From Archegozetes longisetosus (lineage: Eukaryota > Arthropoda > Arachnida > Sarcoptiformes > Trhypochthoniidae): a stretch of DNA of 64,000 nucleotides. Under the pieces are notes generated by a model. That model ran no database searches. It was not told the DNA's origin and saw only the letters and a program-made list of their open reading frames with translations. The stretch spans positions 12,398,001 to 12,462,000 of the forward strand of contig JAEMBT020000002.1 of the NCBI GenBank assembly GCA_018873245.2, in the 5' to 3' direction. The translations under genes were made by a program, and so were the position numbers. This document shows positions 1-12,738 of this stretch, in pieces (the first letter of the stretch is position 1; each line of letters begins with the position of its first letter).

Positions 1-742
1 CAACCAAACTATTGATAACATTATTGCATAACTGATTGACAACAGGTCTTAAGGGCTCGTAAATGGCCGGCGACTCTTTCAATAGAAGCCAAGAATTGGT
101 TGACGTGAAAGTGATTAACATGTTTAAGTGTAACATGATTGATTTGTAATCTTGTGGCAATTCTGGCTTCAAATGCTTCAAATAAAGACAACACTTCCAT
201 AAGACAGTCTTGAGCTGATGAATCCATTGAACGGCTAATTGTTTATTGAAAGCCACCGAAACATAACTTATTTTCTCACTATTGTCATTGTGTTTATCCG
301 TCAACAGCATAGTTGCGATCATGTATTTACATAATCGCTCGAAACGCGTCTTATCTTTCTCGAGGTCAAATATAAACATAAATTTACGAATTATTTCAAA
401 GATTTCAGTTGCGTCCACAAATTTGATCACAAGTTCTTCATTGCTATTACTGTTATCAATACTTTCGTCAATTATTTGATCGAATTGTTTACGGATTTGA
501 CTCTGAATACGACGTCGACAAAGGAACCCGCGAACTATTGACTGAAAATTCATTTAATAATTATTTTTAATATAAACCCAAATTCATAGTAATTATAAAT
601 AAATAAATTAGAATTAAACAATAAATACTTGAATAATAGTCGAGCTTTGGTTCCATTTTCGTTCTCTTTCTCTTTCGATTCGTTTCTCTTTAGCCGACTC
701 TAAAAATTGTTGTCTTTCTGCTAATTTTGTTTTGGAGAACAT
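1..742 (-). CDS. UBE3B: UBE3B, HECT-type E3 ubiquitin ligase, N-terminal part (cut by window edge)
   Basis: Two exons are visible on the minus strand: 742-629 (ATG at 742-740, 38 codons, phase 0, donor GTATTT) and 541-1, which runs off the left edge still open. Together they give about 218 residues. The N-terminus is a charged helix rich in Glu, Arg and Lys. It leads into an IQ motif, IIQ-SIVRGFLCRRR, which the intron splits exactly after IIQ. Downstream segments such as FIFDLEKDKTRFERLCKYM and LKPELPQD correspond to the start of animal UBE3B (recalled family sequence). UBE3B transfers ubiquitin to substrates and binds calmodulin through its IQ motif. The HECT catalytic domain would lie to the left of this window. 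The intron is 87 nt with acceptor TTTTCAG. A shorter ATG-initiated frame at 553 also exists, but it overlaps that acceptor and would lose the conserved helix, so I prefer the spliced start. Confidence 0.9.
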
Positions 743-744
743 TT

Positions 745-753
745 TTATGTCAT
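745..753 (-). promoter_or_regulatory. Two-codon upstream ORF just before the UBE3B start
   Basis: On the minus strand ATG-ACA-TAA ends two bases before the UBE3B ATG at 742. If the transcript starts farther upstream, this minimal uORF would be met first by scanning ribosomes and could lower initiation. The sequence is directly visible; a regulatory role is inference. Confidence 0.35.
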
Positions 754-3700
754 TTTAATTGTCTTTATGTTTAAAATTCAATTATCAATAGTTTGATTAC
801 GTTCCATATCTTTCAATGTTTACAAACAAATTGCTGTCATTTTATTGGGCAGAAGCTATTCATATAAAACAGACCAAGTCTTGCGCTCTATTTTCAAAAC
901 TTGTTTAACTCTTTCTAAAATAATAACAATTCAATAAATCGATTCAATAATAATTCGATTCATTGCCTATTATAAATATTAGAAATTGAACATATTTATG
1001 AAAAGCAGAAAAATTTGATCATTGGTTCAAAATATGATAGTTCTGTTCAGATAGATCATTATTGTGCTGTCAGAGAGCTGTCGAATTTATATCTATTGTT
1101 AGTCAAAACAAAATTTAAATTGAGTTAAGCGATGAACCACATCTTAATTAACCTCAACTGAAGAGTCAAAACGAGATACTTGTTCGGCACCACCTTCTGG
1201 TCTGTTGGTTGTTGTTGGCGTCCAACTATTCTATAAAATGTGTGCCAGATCAAAAGTTAGTGTTCGCCAAATGTGTCGAACGCAACGAGTAATTATTTTT
1301 CGAACTCTGTCCTTAATCTTGGTTATATCTGGTCTTAAGCATATGTTCCATCAATAGCTGTCTCTGGCTCTGTTCTCACGCATTCTTAGCCAATGCTTTG
1401 CGGGTACACACTGTGTCTGTTGTGGAAATAAGATGAGAGGTGGCGAAACGGCAAAATGTAGGATCGCTCAATATCACACATTCTTTTATACAATTCATAA
1501 AATCACATCAATTCTGTATCAGACAATTTGATATTTACAAATATTTTCGTTTCTATTTTCTGCTACAAAATTTAGTTTTCACATAACTATCTTATATATA
1601 GAAAAAAAACTAAGGTAAATTAGTTGCGTTAGGTTCAGTTAGATCAGATTAAGTAATGAGTCTAATAATTCAACAATCAATCAATTTTTGCTCAGCTTAC
1701 TCATTAAACTCATAGTATACGACATTTTGTCTGAGAACCAGCCAAAGTCAAACAGCTATGAACTATGAAACAAATATTGAAAAACAGAATATCCTTATCC
1801 TTTTCCTATTCCTAAACCAACTATCTTTTGTTCTATCGAATTGATGCGGACAACAATTTGGAAACATTCAATTTATTTAATGTAGTAAATTAAGTGACGG
1901 CAACACAAATTACAAATAAAACTCAGAGATAAAGTTTAAGTTGAAGTTTGACTTGAGCTCGTGCTTCGATTAAGGCTTCTTAGAAGAGGTGACTCCAGTC
2001 AATACATTCCTTGAATCAACTTTTATGAGGAAGATGAACCGTAGAGTCGAAAGGGTTGAAAAATACTGATTTACCGTATCTCTACTTTTACCGTAGTTAG
2101 AAAGACAATCTATTGAGTAAATCCTTGAGCGCGAACTATTCGAGGGTTAACCTGATACTGGAGAATATTCTGTCTAGCACTCAGATATTATCGAGTGTGA
2201 CGGTTTGCTGTTCTAGGGGTCTCCTTCAATACTTCATTGTCCCTTAACTATTTTTGAGTGTCTGCCGAGGCTCAAGTTGGTTCTCCGTGTACTATCACTA
2301 GTTCTCCTGTAGCTTTCAAACTCTATTGTAGTTGATATAGCATAGTATAATATGAATAGACAAAGGTATTCATAATTGATTTGGTTCAGTTCAATCTTTG
2401 GTTCTAAATTAATCAACAAATTATTATGAAAGTTCAAATCCTATATTGCTATCAATAGCATAACCAAGTTCTTCTTTAAGATCAGCCTTTTTTTCATGTC
2501 TATCATCCTTATTCATAAACACCACTTAAGCAATAACTTGAAAAGTTATAACTTAAGTGATAATTTTCATGTTGACAAAACTGACTTCAACTCAAGTGAT
2601 AACTATAAGGTTAAGTTTTCTATGAAAAATCTATAAGTAGTAACTTGAAGCTCACCTAAAGCGATTAAAGTTAGTCCTCAGTCGTCATGCTTTCGCTAAA
2701 GCATAAGTGTTACTCGCAGATAAGGCTGTATATCTCCATCATAGTGTTTGATACAAGTCAAACTTTTGTATAATTCTGAGTCAATTGATTGCAACTGATT
2801 GATTGACAAATAGGGTACACTTTGTTATAACAGTTGGCCAACGGTCGGCCTAACACTTGATTCCAGAAGAATGAGGCGAACAGAACATCAACAACGATTC
2901 CCTCATTAAAAAATCTTTCTAACATTCTACCAGTAAATAACTACAAAAGAGTCAATAAAATGTATTCACATAACACAATTGATAAAATACCTGTGTCTTC
3001 GAAAAACTGACTAAGAAATGACTCTTACAATTATTGGCTAGAGTAACGATTTCATTGGCTATAAGCTCCTCTATTCTACTTACAAGACGTTTCTTGGGTA
3101 AACTTTGAGATAATTAAAGCTAATATTATTGGTATTATATTTAATGTTTGCTGAAAAGAATATCATTAAGTATTAAAGTGTCAAAAATTAGTGGTTCTCT
3201 CTTATTGTTTAATGATATTGAGGTCAATGTAATTATGAGAAGTACATCACTTCGTATTGAATTGAGTACAACTCGTATAATGTGCACAATAATCACCCAA
3301 ATGAGCAAAAGTGCAGAACCATTGGTTTGTTGTTGGTTACCGAAGTCATACCCAAAGAGTTAGTGGACTGTCGTCTCTCATCTTCGGTTCAATGCATACC
3401 ACGTACTAACACGTGTTCATTAGTGCATAGCACTGCATATTAAATGATAAAATGCAAGTTTTGCATTGATTGTGACCCCACCCAACTTATCCATTTGCAC
3501 TTCTTCTCTAGTAACAAAAGTTGGACACATATTATGAAATAGTATTAAGATTTAATATTAATGCAAACCATATTTTGTCCTCAATATGAAAACATTTCGT
3601 TTCTATCATTCTCATCATTTTTTTAAGTTTTTTGGGTTAAACACCGGACTGATAGTTGCGCTGATTTATTATACCTTTTAGTTTCCACTGTGTTGCACCG

Positions 3701-3944
3701 ATTCCTGAAATTAGTTCTTTGAAAGCCTTGCTGTTGATGACAACTAGAGAAACGCGAATAACCAATCTGTAATAAACTTACATTTGGGATTTTCACACAA
3801 ATAACTTTCACGTTGATTATAAAATAGATTTTACCAAAAGTGATCACGAACTCAATCCTAACTTCTATCATAAGCTATAAACTTTTAATGTTAAGCTTTG
3901 CAAATGTCTTAAGAAAAACAAACACTTCTCAACGATAATTGAAA
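754..3944. other. Intergenic, between divergent UBE3B and BTBD genes
   Basis: About 3.2 kb separates the two head-to-head start codons, so both promoters should lie here. The stretch 1190-1460 is less AT-rich than its surroundings. I found no exon with supported splice sites and no RNA gene. A minus-strand open frame at 2234-2437 has no start or codon pattern that convinces me. Confidence 0.5.
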
Positions 3945-6900
3945 ATGTCAACTGTTCCGCAACAACAACAACAACCACCACCACCGCAACATCAAGGAGC
4001 GAGTCAGCACACTATTATCAAGTCTGAAATAGACTTTCAAAGATTGGTAAGATTAATAGTATTTTGTAACTCTTTTTCATGTTGTCTGAAGGTAGTCATC
4101 ATCAAGACTATTAAAATTCATATTTTGCGTTTGCAAAGGCTCACAGTCCAATAATATAAATATCTCTTATCGATGTCAAATGTTTTACTGTATTCGAGTT
4201 TATTTGTCCTTTCAAAATTAAATACTCAAACTAAAAATCGACGGACTGACGCTATAATTAATTGATTGAATGCCTAATGAAGCTAAACATTGCTTAAAAT
4301 TGGAAGCAATCATTGGCTTGTACGAAATGAGAGCCATCACAGATTGATTATTTTATCAAAGTATAATAATAGCTCTTAATGTATTGATGATTGTTCAATT
4401 TTCAAGGATTATGTAGTCATTCATTTGTTTCAAAACTACTGTTTCCAATCGTTCTGTAAAGCTATTCGCGTAAAAGTAGAAATATTTTTTATTGCTAATA
4501 AATCACCTCTGTTGAAGTGACTTGCTTCGTGATTTAAATTATATCCTTTGTGAGCTAATTCATGAATATATTTTAATTACTGATTTCAATTACATTGTTG
4601 TTGTAACTATTTCAAGCTAACAAGTTTTAAATTGTGACTCATTCGATATTCAAAAATTCTTCTTTAAAACAGCTTTACCTTAGAGTTAGCTGAAAGTGAC
4701 ATTAATATGTCTATTCAGGTTTGTTGTTCAAAAGACCTTTTGAATACGTTAACGAGTTTATATATAATTTCAACTGAAAGTTTCAAAGATGAGATTTTTC
4801 CTAAACTTTGTTTTGTTTGAGAACCGAAATCCTAAAATAAGACGTGAAGTGAACGGTGTTAGGCCTGATCTATTATTTGGAAATATCGTATCATATACAT
4901 GTAACACATTAAGTAAAGGATCATTTAAAGTTTGCCATTTATAGCTTCTGTTTAGATGGGCGTAATTGTGCCATGTACGAAAAAGAGTAGTTACAAATAA
5001 TTGCAGAAATTATCTGTCACCACAATTTATTACCACACCTATTACGAAAGAAAGAGTTTGGTAATTACTGAATTCGATGAAATATGAACTCTTCCAAATA
5101 TTAGTGATTCTATGAATCATTCATTGCAATGGGATAAAGGATTTTTCAAAGGGTTAAATAAAATTCAATACATTCCTCTAGCGTGTCATTCGGGTAAGTA
5201 TGTTATAGAACAATTCTCACCTAATAGTTCTGTAACAGATTCATAATTGAGTAAATAATTATTCCAATGCAATAAAGAATTGAGTTTCGTAGATCTATCA
5301 CATCGATTGAAGTTTTGATTCATTGAATTTTGGTCAATGAACATCACTAAATTATTAGATATTTCTCAGCTATCAGCATGCTATCTACCAATATTAACAC
5401 ACTTTTCAATATTGACACATAAAAGCTAAGTTATCTCTTTGAACAGGTACTTATGTGAGCCAAATTTAATTCTTAATGCGAATTAATCTTTACGTAACCT
5501 CTTACGTAACTTTTTATTTCTAGTTTCTAGTTCAATATTGATGTTCAATTGTAGTTCTAATATCCTAACTGCAAGTCTATATCAAGATCCGATTACTTTG
5601 CATTCACCGAGTCATTATTTCGGTATATTTTGAAGTTTGCAATTTAATTGTGGAAGGAAAACGTACTTTTTTAAAGCAAAATTTTTCAAAAACCCTCTGT
5701 CTTCGTATATCATGCCTACTCCGAGTAATTTTCTTCTGTATTCGGTGTCTATTCGGCGTAATCGGCATACACAAGAGAAATGACCCAGTAGTTATATTGA
5801 GCTATCTCTTCAATTTAGTTCTTAAATGTTCAAATAGGCCTAGTTATTCAGTTTTGTCATTGAGTAATTGAGATGACTTGTGAAATAAACAAATGAATAA
5901 GTTTAATGATTTTTTCAAGTGTATTGCTAACCTCGTGCTACTGGTAACTTATCATTCAAATATGTGTATGGCAGTGAAGTGTCATTTCAGTTGCTTACTG
6001 ATTAGTTCATTTAATTCAAACTATTGATTCGTAATAACAACGATTAAGGGCTTATTTATTAAGTTAGTTTCAATTAATTTCACCTTTGAGTTAATTAATC
6101 AGAATCAGAGGTACAGGAGCTTCTTTGCTTCGAACTGATTAGACGTTCTTATTCATTTTGTTATAAATAAAGGTGTTTAGACCAAGTCTTCAGAAGAGGG
6201 TAGCGTTTCATCTTTCAAAAATACTAATCTCTATTAGTATTTAGTTTTAGCATATTGTCATAGATCATGCTCAAAATTGTCTTTATAAGCTTAAGTTAGA
6301 AGATCATTAGCCTTGCTTAGTGTGGGATAACTTCACATAAATTTGAATGAGAGCACAATTTACAACAATATAAAGAAAAACCTGCCAAAGCTTTTTCGTC
6401 TTATTGGCAAAAATTGAGTATTAATCTCGGAAAAGTGGTTGATTTTTTTGCTTCTCCGCTAAACTATTAAAATCGTTGTGTTGTTTAAGTTATGGGTTAT
6501 GGTTAGACATTTGAGGCCACTTAAAATAAAATACTTCATTATAAAACATAAGTTATGTGACACTGGTATTTGCAAGCAATTGTTGCAGTCAATAGATTTA
6601 AAGATAATGTTATATTTGACCAATTTTTCTAAATGCGTATTAATTTCATGCTTTTATTAGGGTTAAAAGGAGTTATAAAATTAAACGTGTATCTATTATG
6701 TGTTCTCAGAATACGGTTACCTCACGTTAGCTAATGTATAAATATCAATGCAATGCGTGTCGCAATAACATAACAATTATAAATGCGAGTCATATCCCTC
6801 GAATATAATTTTTATCTGATTCACTTCTTGTGTTGTTTAAAAAGAGTCAATCGATATGAGAATCACAAGAGAGAACCTATTGTCCTAACTTTAACGTCCA

Positions 6901-9900
6901 ACTATGAACTGAATAACGGCCATGAAATAGCAAATCATTCAGCGCTATCCAAGCAATATAAACCCTGATAATCTTTTGGTTGCGTTGAAATAGCGTGAAA
7001 TGATGGCATTTGATGACTAACTCTTGTTGCAATCACTTCAATTTGTTTTAACATAAGGCTAATCATTACCAAAGTAAAAGACATTATTTTCTATTTCTAT
7101 ATCATACGATAGATTAATGGAGAATGTGATCGTTTAGTGTCTCGTGCATCAAATCTTCTTCAGAACAAATCGTTTACTGATGTTACTTTCATAGTTGGTC
7201 CGCCACAACACTCTAAAAAATATGTGGGCCATCGAGTGCTCCTAGCAATGACTTCACCAGGTTTTTCAATTTAATTCTATTAATTATTCAATTGAGTTAA
7301 TGCATATTTCGAATTTGTAGTGTTTGAGGCGATGTTTTACGGAGATATGGCCGACAAAAGTAAAGTAATCCGTATTCCAGACATTGCGCCCATAGGATTC
7401 GAAAATTTATTGCGTTACGCTTATACAGGTATGATATGTCACTTTCATGTCTTATATGTTAAATTCATGATTTACACTCATTTCATTCATTTATTTTGTT
7501 TCAGATTCACTTAATCTAAACTCTGTCGAGGACGCGATGCTAACGGCATATGCAGCCAAAAAGTATCTTCTGCCCCACTTGTTAAGGTATGTCTTCAAGA
7601 GAATAATCGTCGCCATCAGTATAACAATTCAGTTGCATTATGAAAAAAGTGCTCAAATATTTGAATAAAACTTTTTGGTATTGAGAACCTATTTTTATAA
7701 ATTAAAATTTGATATCTCCCACATTTCTAAAAGATCATTATCGATAAGAATAGTTTGAAACTTGCTTGCTATAGTTCTGAACTAGTTACTAAAAATTTTC
7801 AACATTTTTAATGTTCTCTCAGTGAATTATCTGAAAGTATAAATGGTAGCGTTCTATTTGTTTTCAAATTGAACAAATTGACCTAAAAATGCAAGAATAT
7901 TCTCATTTACTCTTTTTTAATTTCGTTCTTATTACATGAATATTCATATGAATGCACTTTTGATTATAAATTATAGTTACTCATAAAAAAGCGAATGATG
8001 TATGATATTAGAGTACCATTCTGTGTAATATTACGTTGATAAGGTTTTATTCAGCTAGATTTTTCGTAATATTTTAGTTCTGGTATGTCAGTGCTTAATT
8101 ATATTTCTATATTCACTCAAAGCTGACTTTGAACAACAATTTTACTCAAAAAAACGATACATTTCTGGTTAGGTTAAAAAATTATTTGTTATGCTTGAAA
8201 ATATCAAAGACAAGTACTCTAAGATATCAATGATAGTGAATGTAAAGCTATTTTTCAAGGATATTCATACGAAAATTGTGAGCCAATGGTAAAAATTTTA
8301 GGAAAAAGCATTCCACATTTTGCTTGTTTTTGCTAAAATTGTTGGTTATGAAAGTTTGACATTTTGAGTGTTGATTTTATTTGTTGATTAAATCATGCTT
8401 AAGATTGGTAATTAGATAGCAAAAGTTGAACAATCATTCAAACTTATCCCAATTCCAATCACAACTTTGAATTGAAGTTTCAGTCCTTCATTTTGTTTAA
8501 TTAAAGTAATTGAAAATAATTTATATGCAGAGAATGTCTAACCTATATTGAGAAGAATATAACTCCATCGAGTGCGTGTGCCGTCTATGAGTTCGCAACT
8601 GTGTTAAACTCGCAACAACTCATTTATCAATCTATTAATACGATAGATCGACAGACTTATCATGTTATTACCCATAAATCTTTCAAGTGAGAACATCCAC
8701 TTCTTTCAAAATAGATACCAATATCGAATATCTAACAATATCAAATATTTTTTGCATAACATATAGTAATATTCAGTTATCTACACTTGAATTTATTGTT
8801 GGTCGACGATATCTTAATTTATACTCTGAATATTCCTTATTCAACTCTGTCATTCAATGGACCCAAAATGAATGCAAACGAAGAGCTGTTAACTCTAGCG
8901 ACTGGAATATTATAAGAGGACTACTAGATGATAGGTAAACATGAAAGTCTAGGTAATCATGGACTAAAATATAGTTTTCATGTCCAGTAATGTGATGCGA
9001 AACTTGCGTTTCCTCACAATGTCGAGTGAAGAGTTTGCTAGAGTTGTGTCGCAAACATCAGTTCATTCTACTCCCAAAGAAAGTAGTGAAGAGACATATA
9101 TTCCGCTTGAGAACACATTCCTGAGCAAGAATGAGCAAATTTCAATATTTATGAACTTGGCGATTCCTGGAATAATGCCCGTCCCTAAAGGGTTAAGTCA
9201 AGAGACAACTCCACGCTGCGCACCGCGTATGCAATCTTAACATGATATGATTATTTAAACATTTGTTTAGCTAATAAACTAAAAGTTTGGTTCTTCAATC
9301 AACAGCTGAATACTTCACAGTTCGACGCTATAAGCCGGTGACATACGCCACAACTACAACTCTGGCTCACGCAGCTTCAGGTCCAGGTGGCAGCAAACCA
9401 ATCAAAACTGTTTGCACCAAGTTTCAAGTTATGAATTCTGATCTATTTATCGTTGGCGCATCGATTCCTATCAGACTGGATCCAGGGTTAGATCAAATGA
9501 CATGATAACAAACATTAATTAAGGTTTGAGAATAAATTAGCCGATTCTATTTAATAGATATTACTCAGTGCGCACACCAAAACTCGACTGCCAGTTGAAG
9601 TTTACTTCGAAAATGGGTGTTGCGAGTGAGGGACCTATGGGTCAAAGAGCTCAAGACGACGCTATACTTCTGGTATTTTCTATATGATTTATTCTTTAAC
9701 CAATGATTGATTGTGGCCAAATTTGAAATACAGGATACAGTGGATGACTCGATAACTTTGGTGATTTCCAAAGATAAAGATTGTCACGTCAAACTAAAGA
9801 GACCGTTGAATGTGAAGAAAGGCAACTTAAATGAATTGCTTCTGACTTTTCAGTCGGCAACACTTAATGACGATATTGTCGTCATTAAAGGTATATTAAG

Positions 9901-10054
9901 TTAACCTCTATTTGCTTCGATTAATTTGATTTAAACATTTGAAGGCCATCGAAACAAATCGACTCAAACTGAGATCGTGGACGGAGAAGCTATAAGTTGG
10001 GTCTTCTTCAAGTCGAGTAGCATTGAATTCAATGAATTGTATTACTATTATTAA
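3945..10054 (+). CDS. BTB/BACK domain protein of the BTBD1/2/3/6 group
   Basis: Eleven exons: 3945-4046, 7113-7260, 7321-7428, 7505-7586, 8531-8686, 8767-8934, 8988-9226, 9306-9486, 9558-9672, 9734-9890 and 9945-10054 (TAA). All phases match and give 521 aa. Residues 1-34 are a Gln/Pro-rich start. A BTB/POZ domain follows at about 45-155 (SFTDVTFIVG, GHRVLLAMTSPVFEAMF), then a BACK domain at about 155-290 (LFNSVIQWTQNECKRR; LRFLTMSSEEF). The C-terminal region, about 310-521, sits where relatives carry a PHR domain and ends in four tyrosines. Family members are usually adaptors for Cullin-3 ubiquitin ligases; the substrate here is unknown. Exon 1 is joined by phase agreement only, across a 3.07 kb intron, so it is the least certain. 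The exon 8 acceptor could also be at 9321. A poly(A) signal AATAAA lies at 10247. Confidence 0.85.
4047..7112 (+). other. Large first intron of the BTBD gene
   Basis: This 3.07 kb AT-rich intron has donor GTAAGA and acceptor ACGATAG. I saw no embedded gene, RNA or repeat in it. Confidence 0.6.
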
Positions 10055-12738
10055 TACGGCAGAAACTTAAAATTTGGACGAGTTTATAGTTCGATTGCCC
10101 ACTTTAGGGACTAAATGTAGGGCTGTTTTGCTACGAACTGATATTTGTTGAAATTAGCTGTTGGCCAAACAATTATTATATTGATGGTGATCAAACTTCT
10201 TGATTTACAAATTGTTCGCTTGCATGAGAAGCACTTTTATTCATTCAATAAAAATCACACATAGAAAGTATAATATTGTAAATTCATATTGTTTATTCTT
10301 AATTCACTCATTATTGAAATAATGATTCAAATTTTAAGTAAGTGTTTATCCTTTTCTATTTGTACAGTAATTGCATGAAATTAGCGCAAAATATTAATGA
10401 ATCGTGCTTTTCAATCAACCTGTATGAGTGCAATCGTTAGATTGTTTTAGACAGAAAACAATATACTGTATGTTAAAACTTTCAAGAGTCTAATATCAGA
10501 TAAATTACTGTTGACTTCATAATTATCTCATAGAATGATTAGCTGAAGTATTCAATTGTTTGAGTATTGATGTGAAGCTTTCACTGTTGACTGGTTTATG
10601 TTTGAGTTCCTAAAAATGTTTTGCCGCCAAAACATAAGATATGGTAATGCAATTACAACCAATTTGAATCAGTATGAATTAACAATTATTTGTGAGCTTT
10701 TGTCAAAACAGTATTAAAAACTTACTGAAAAATTGATTTACACTTACATTTAACTAATTTGTATCTAACTTTTAAGGTATAGTTGGTTAAAAACAGAATT
10801 AAGCGCACACTCACATTTCAGATTTGAAACAATATTTTAGACGAATCCTATTTCAATTTGCAATAAAAATGTTTCAATTTTGCTCATATGTCAAGTTCTT
10901 TTGGCTTTATTCTCTTCTAACCTATTATTTAATATTTAAGCATTTTCGATAAGAACAACTCTGAAATTATTAAATTTGCCATCAAATTGGCTAAACATTC
11001 GACAACAATCAGTTGATATGTGTATTGAAAAGCATTACATTATTACAGAACAATATAATATCGTGTATAATCTATAATTTACAACCAATATTTAACAATA
11101 ATGCACATTATTTGGGCCACTCATAGAGTTGGCGTACTTTGGAAAATGATTGCACACTTTCTTTCGATCTAATTACGAGCAATCAATCAGAACCCGATGT
11201 GTCATTATCAAAATTGCACAAAAGCTCAACTCTATTAAGATTTGAAATCGTAGAAGAATTGGCAAAATACAATCTTAATAAACATTGAGATAGAAAAGCT
11301 TTTGAAAATTTTGACCAAACGCTTTATTTTATGATTTGAAGTGAGAGGTCACGTAAGTTCTAATCACGATACAACTGTTTGGAGTTCATTTTTTAAACCT
11401 GATTGAATCAAGTTTTTACAACACTAATCACTTTCTTCTAAATGATTTCTCACTTCATATGTTGTCCATAGTTCTGAAAGATTCCGTATGAAACTTTGTA
11501 CTAAATCAATGCCATAAAGCAATATCTCATTTGATGCTTTATTGCCAAAAACAAATCCTTAGATTACTGAAAAGAACTCTATGTATGCATTCTTTTATTG
11601 CTAAGAACACGACGAACTCTTCGTTTAGAATTGAGTCTGAAATCTTAGTCTTGAGCAGTTTGACGAAACGACTCAATTCAATATCGGACGATATATTCGG
11701 ATTCAACATTACAGTAATTTATTGTTTCGTTTAGCTATAATTTCGATATTGAGTAAAATTATTTCTCTTTTAAAGAGTTATTTAATATAAATATTGATGT
11801 GTTAAAGACAAGTCAAAAGGTATACAAGAGATTGAACATCAATCAGATTAAGTTATCTTTCATTTGTATGCATAAAATTCTATCTTACAACCACTCCAGT
11901 CATTCAATTGTTGTCTCAGTTTTATCTTTTTTAACCTAAATAAATGGAGTGCATTGTAAGAACCATTATTATTATGCACTTGAACAACAATTGATTATTA
12001 AACAAACAGTATCAGCATTTATTTCATGCTAACACTATTTGTGAATCAAAATTGTTGAGTAGTTTGAACAAAAATAGAACATATAAAAACAAATGGTCAA
12101 CATGTTAGACCAATCATTTTTGGTTGTATTAAACTATAGGCATATATTTGATAGAAAGATAACTGATGTTCATAATCTACTTTTGGATCTGTTCTTAAAC
12201 ATGTAAATATATACAGATTTTGCTATCACAGAACATACAAAAGTTCAAATGTAACTCTAATTGAATGAACATATTTTTAGATCTTATCAAATAAGTGAAC
12301 CATTAATAAGATGAATAATTAACAATCATTAATAATAGTCGTTGAAAAGTGATTTGGGTTTTACTTATTTGTTTAAAATTGAATGAGAGAGAGAGGGAGA
12401 GAGAGAAGGCAACTATTAATAGCACTTTCAATAGTGGTCTAAAGGCAATGAAAATAGCATCAAATTGTTTAAATGTCAAACACAGTTATGATACTATAGA
12501 AAAATTAGGTATTAGGTGGAGTCATACAAATTTCTATAAATAAGAAGAAAGTCACGAAATGCTTAAATGACTGGCCTCAAAAAACTGATTATTCTTATAT
12601 GAACACTGTGTACACAATAACCCGATGTAACAACACTTGCAATTTATACAATTTTCAAGTTTATAACTAAATATTTAAGTGTTTTCCAATTATTAAAATA
12701 AAGTATATTTGAGTTGTTTTACAATTGTTGACTAATTG
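10055..12738. other. Intergenic, between BTBD and the TLC gene (tail to tail)
   Basis: The stretch holds the BTBD 3' UTR with AATAAA at 10247-10252 and, at the right, the presumed 3' UTR of the TLC gene. A short GA-rich stretch lies near 12385-12407. I saw nothing else that looks coding or structured. Confidence 0.5.

Noticed and set aside
21-227. Minus-strand open frame of 68 codons
   Set aside because: It is a shifted frame inside the UBE3B exon, whose real frame is open over the whole region and matches the family.
2234-2437. Minus-strand frame with an Arg/Ser-rich end
   Set aside because: No splice context, start or similarity; its length is expected by chance in AT-rich DNA.
8777-8777. 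Alternative acceptor TTCAG for BTBD exon 6
   Set aside because: It would shift the frame. The upstream acceptor at 8765-8766 keeps phase and the family sequence.
9569-9569. Alternative acceptor CTCAG for BTBD exon 9
   Set aside because: It leads into an early stop with no donor of the right phase. The acceptor at 9556-9557 gives an open exon joining in phase at 9734.
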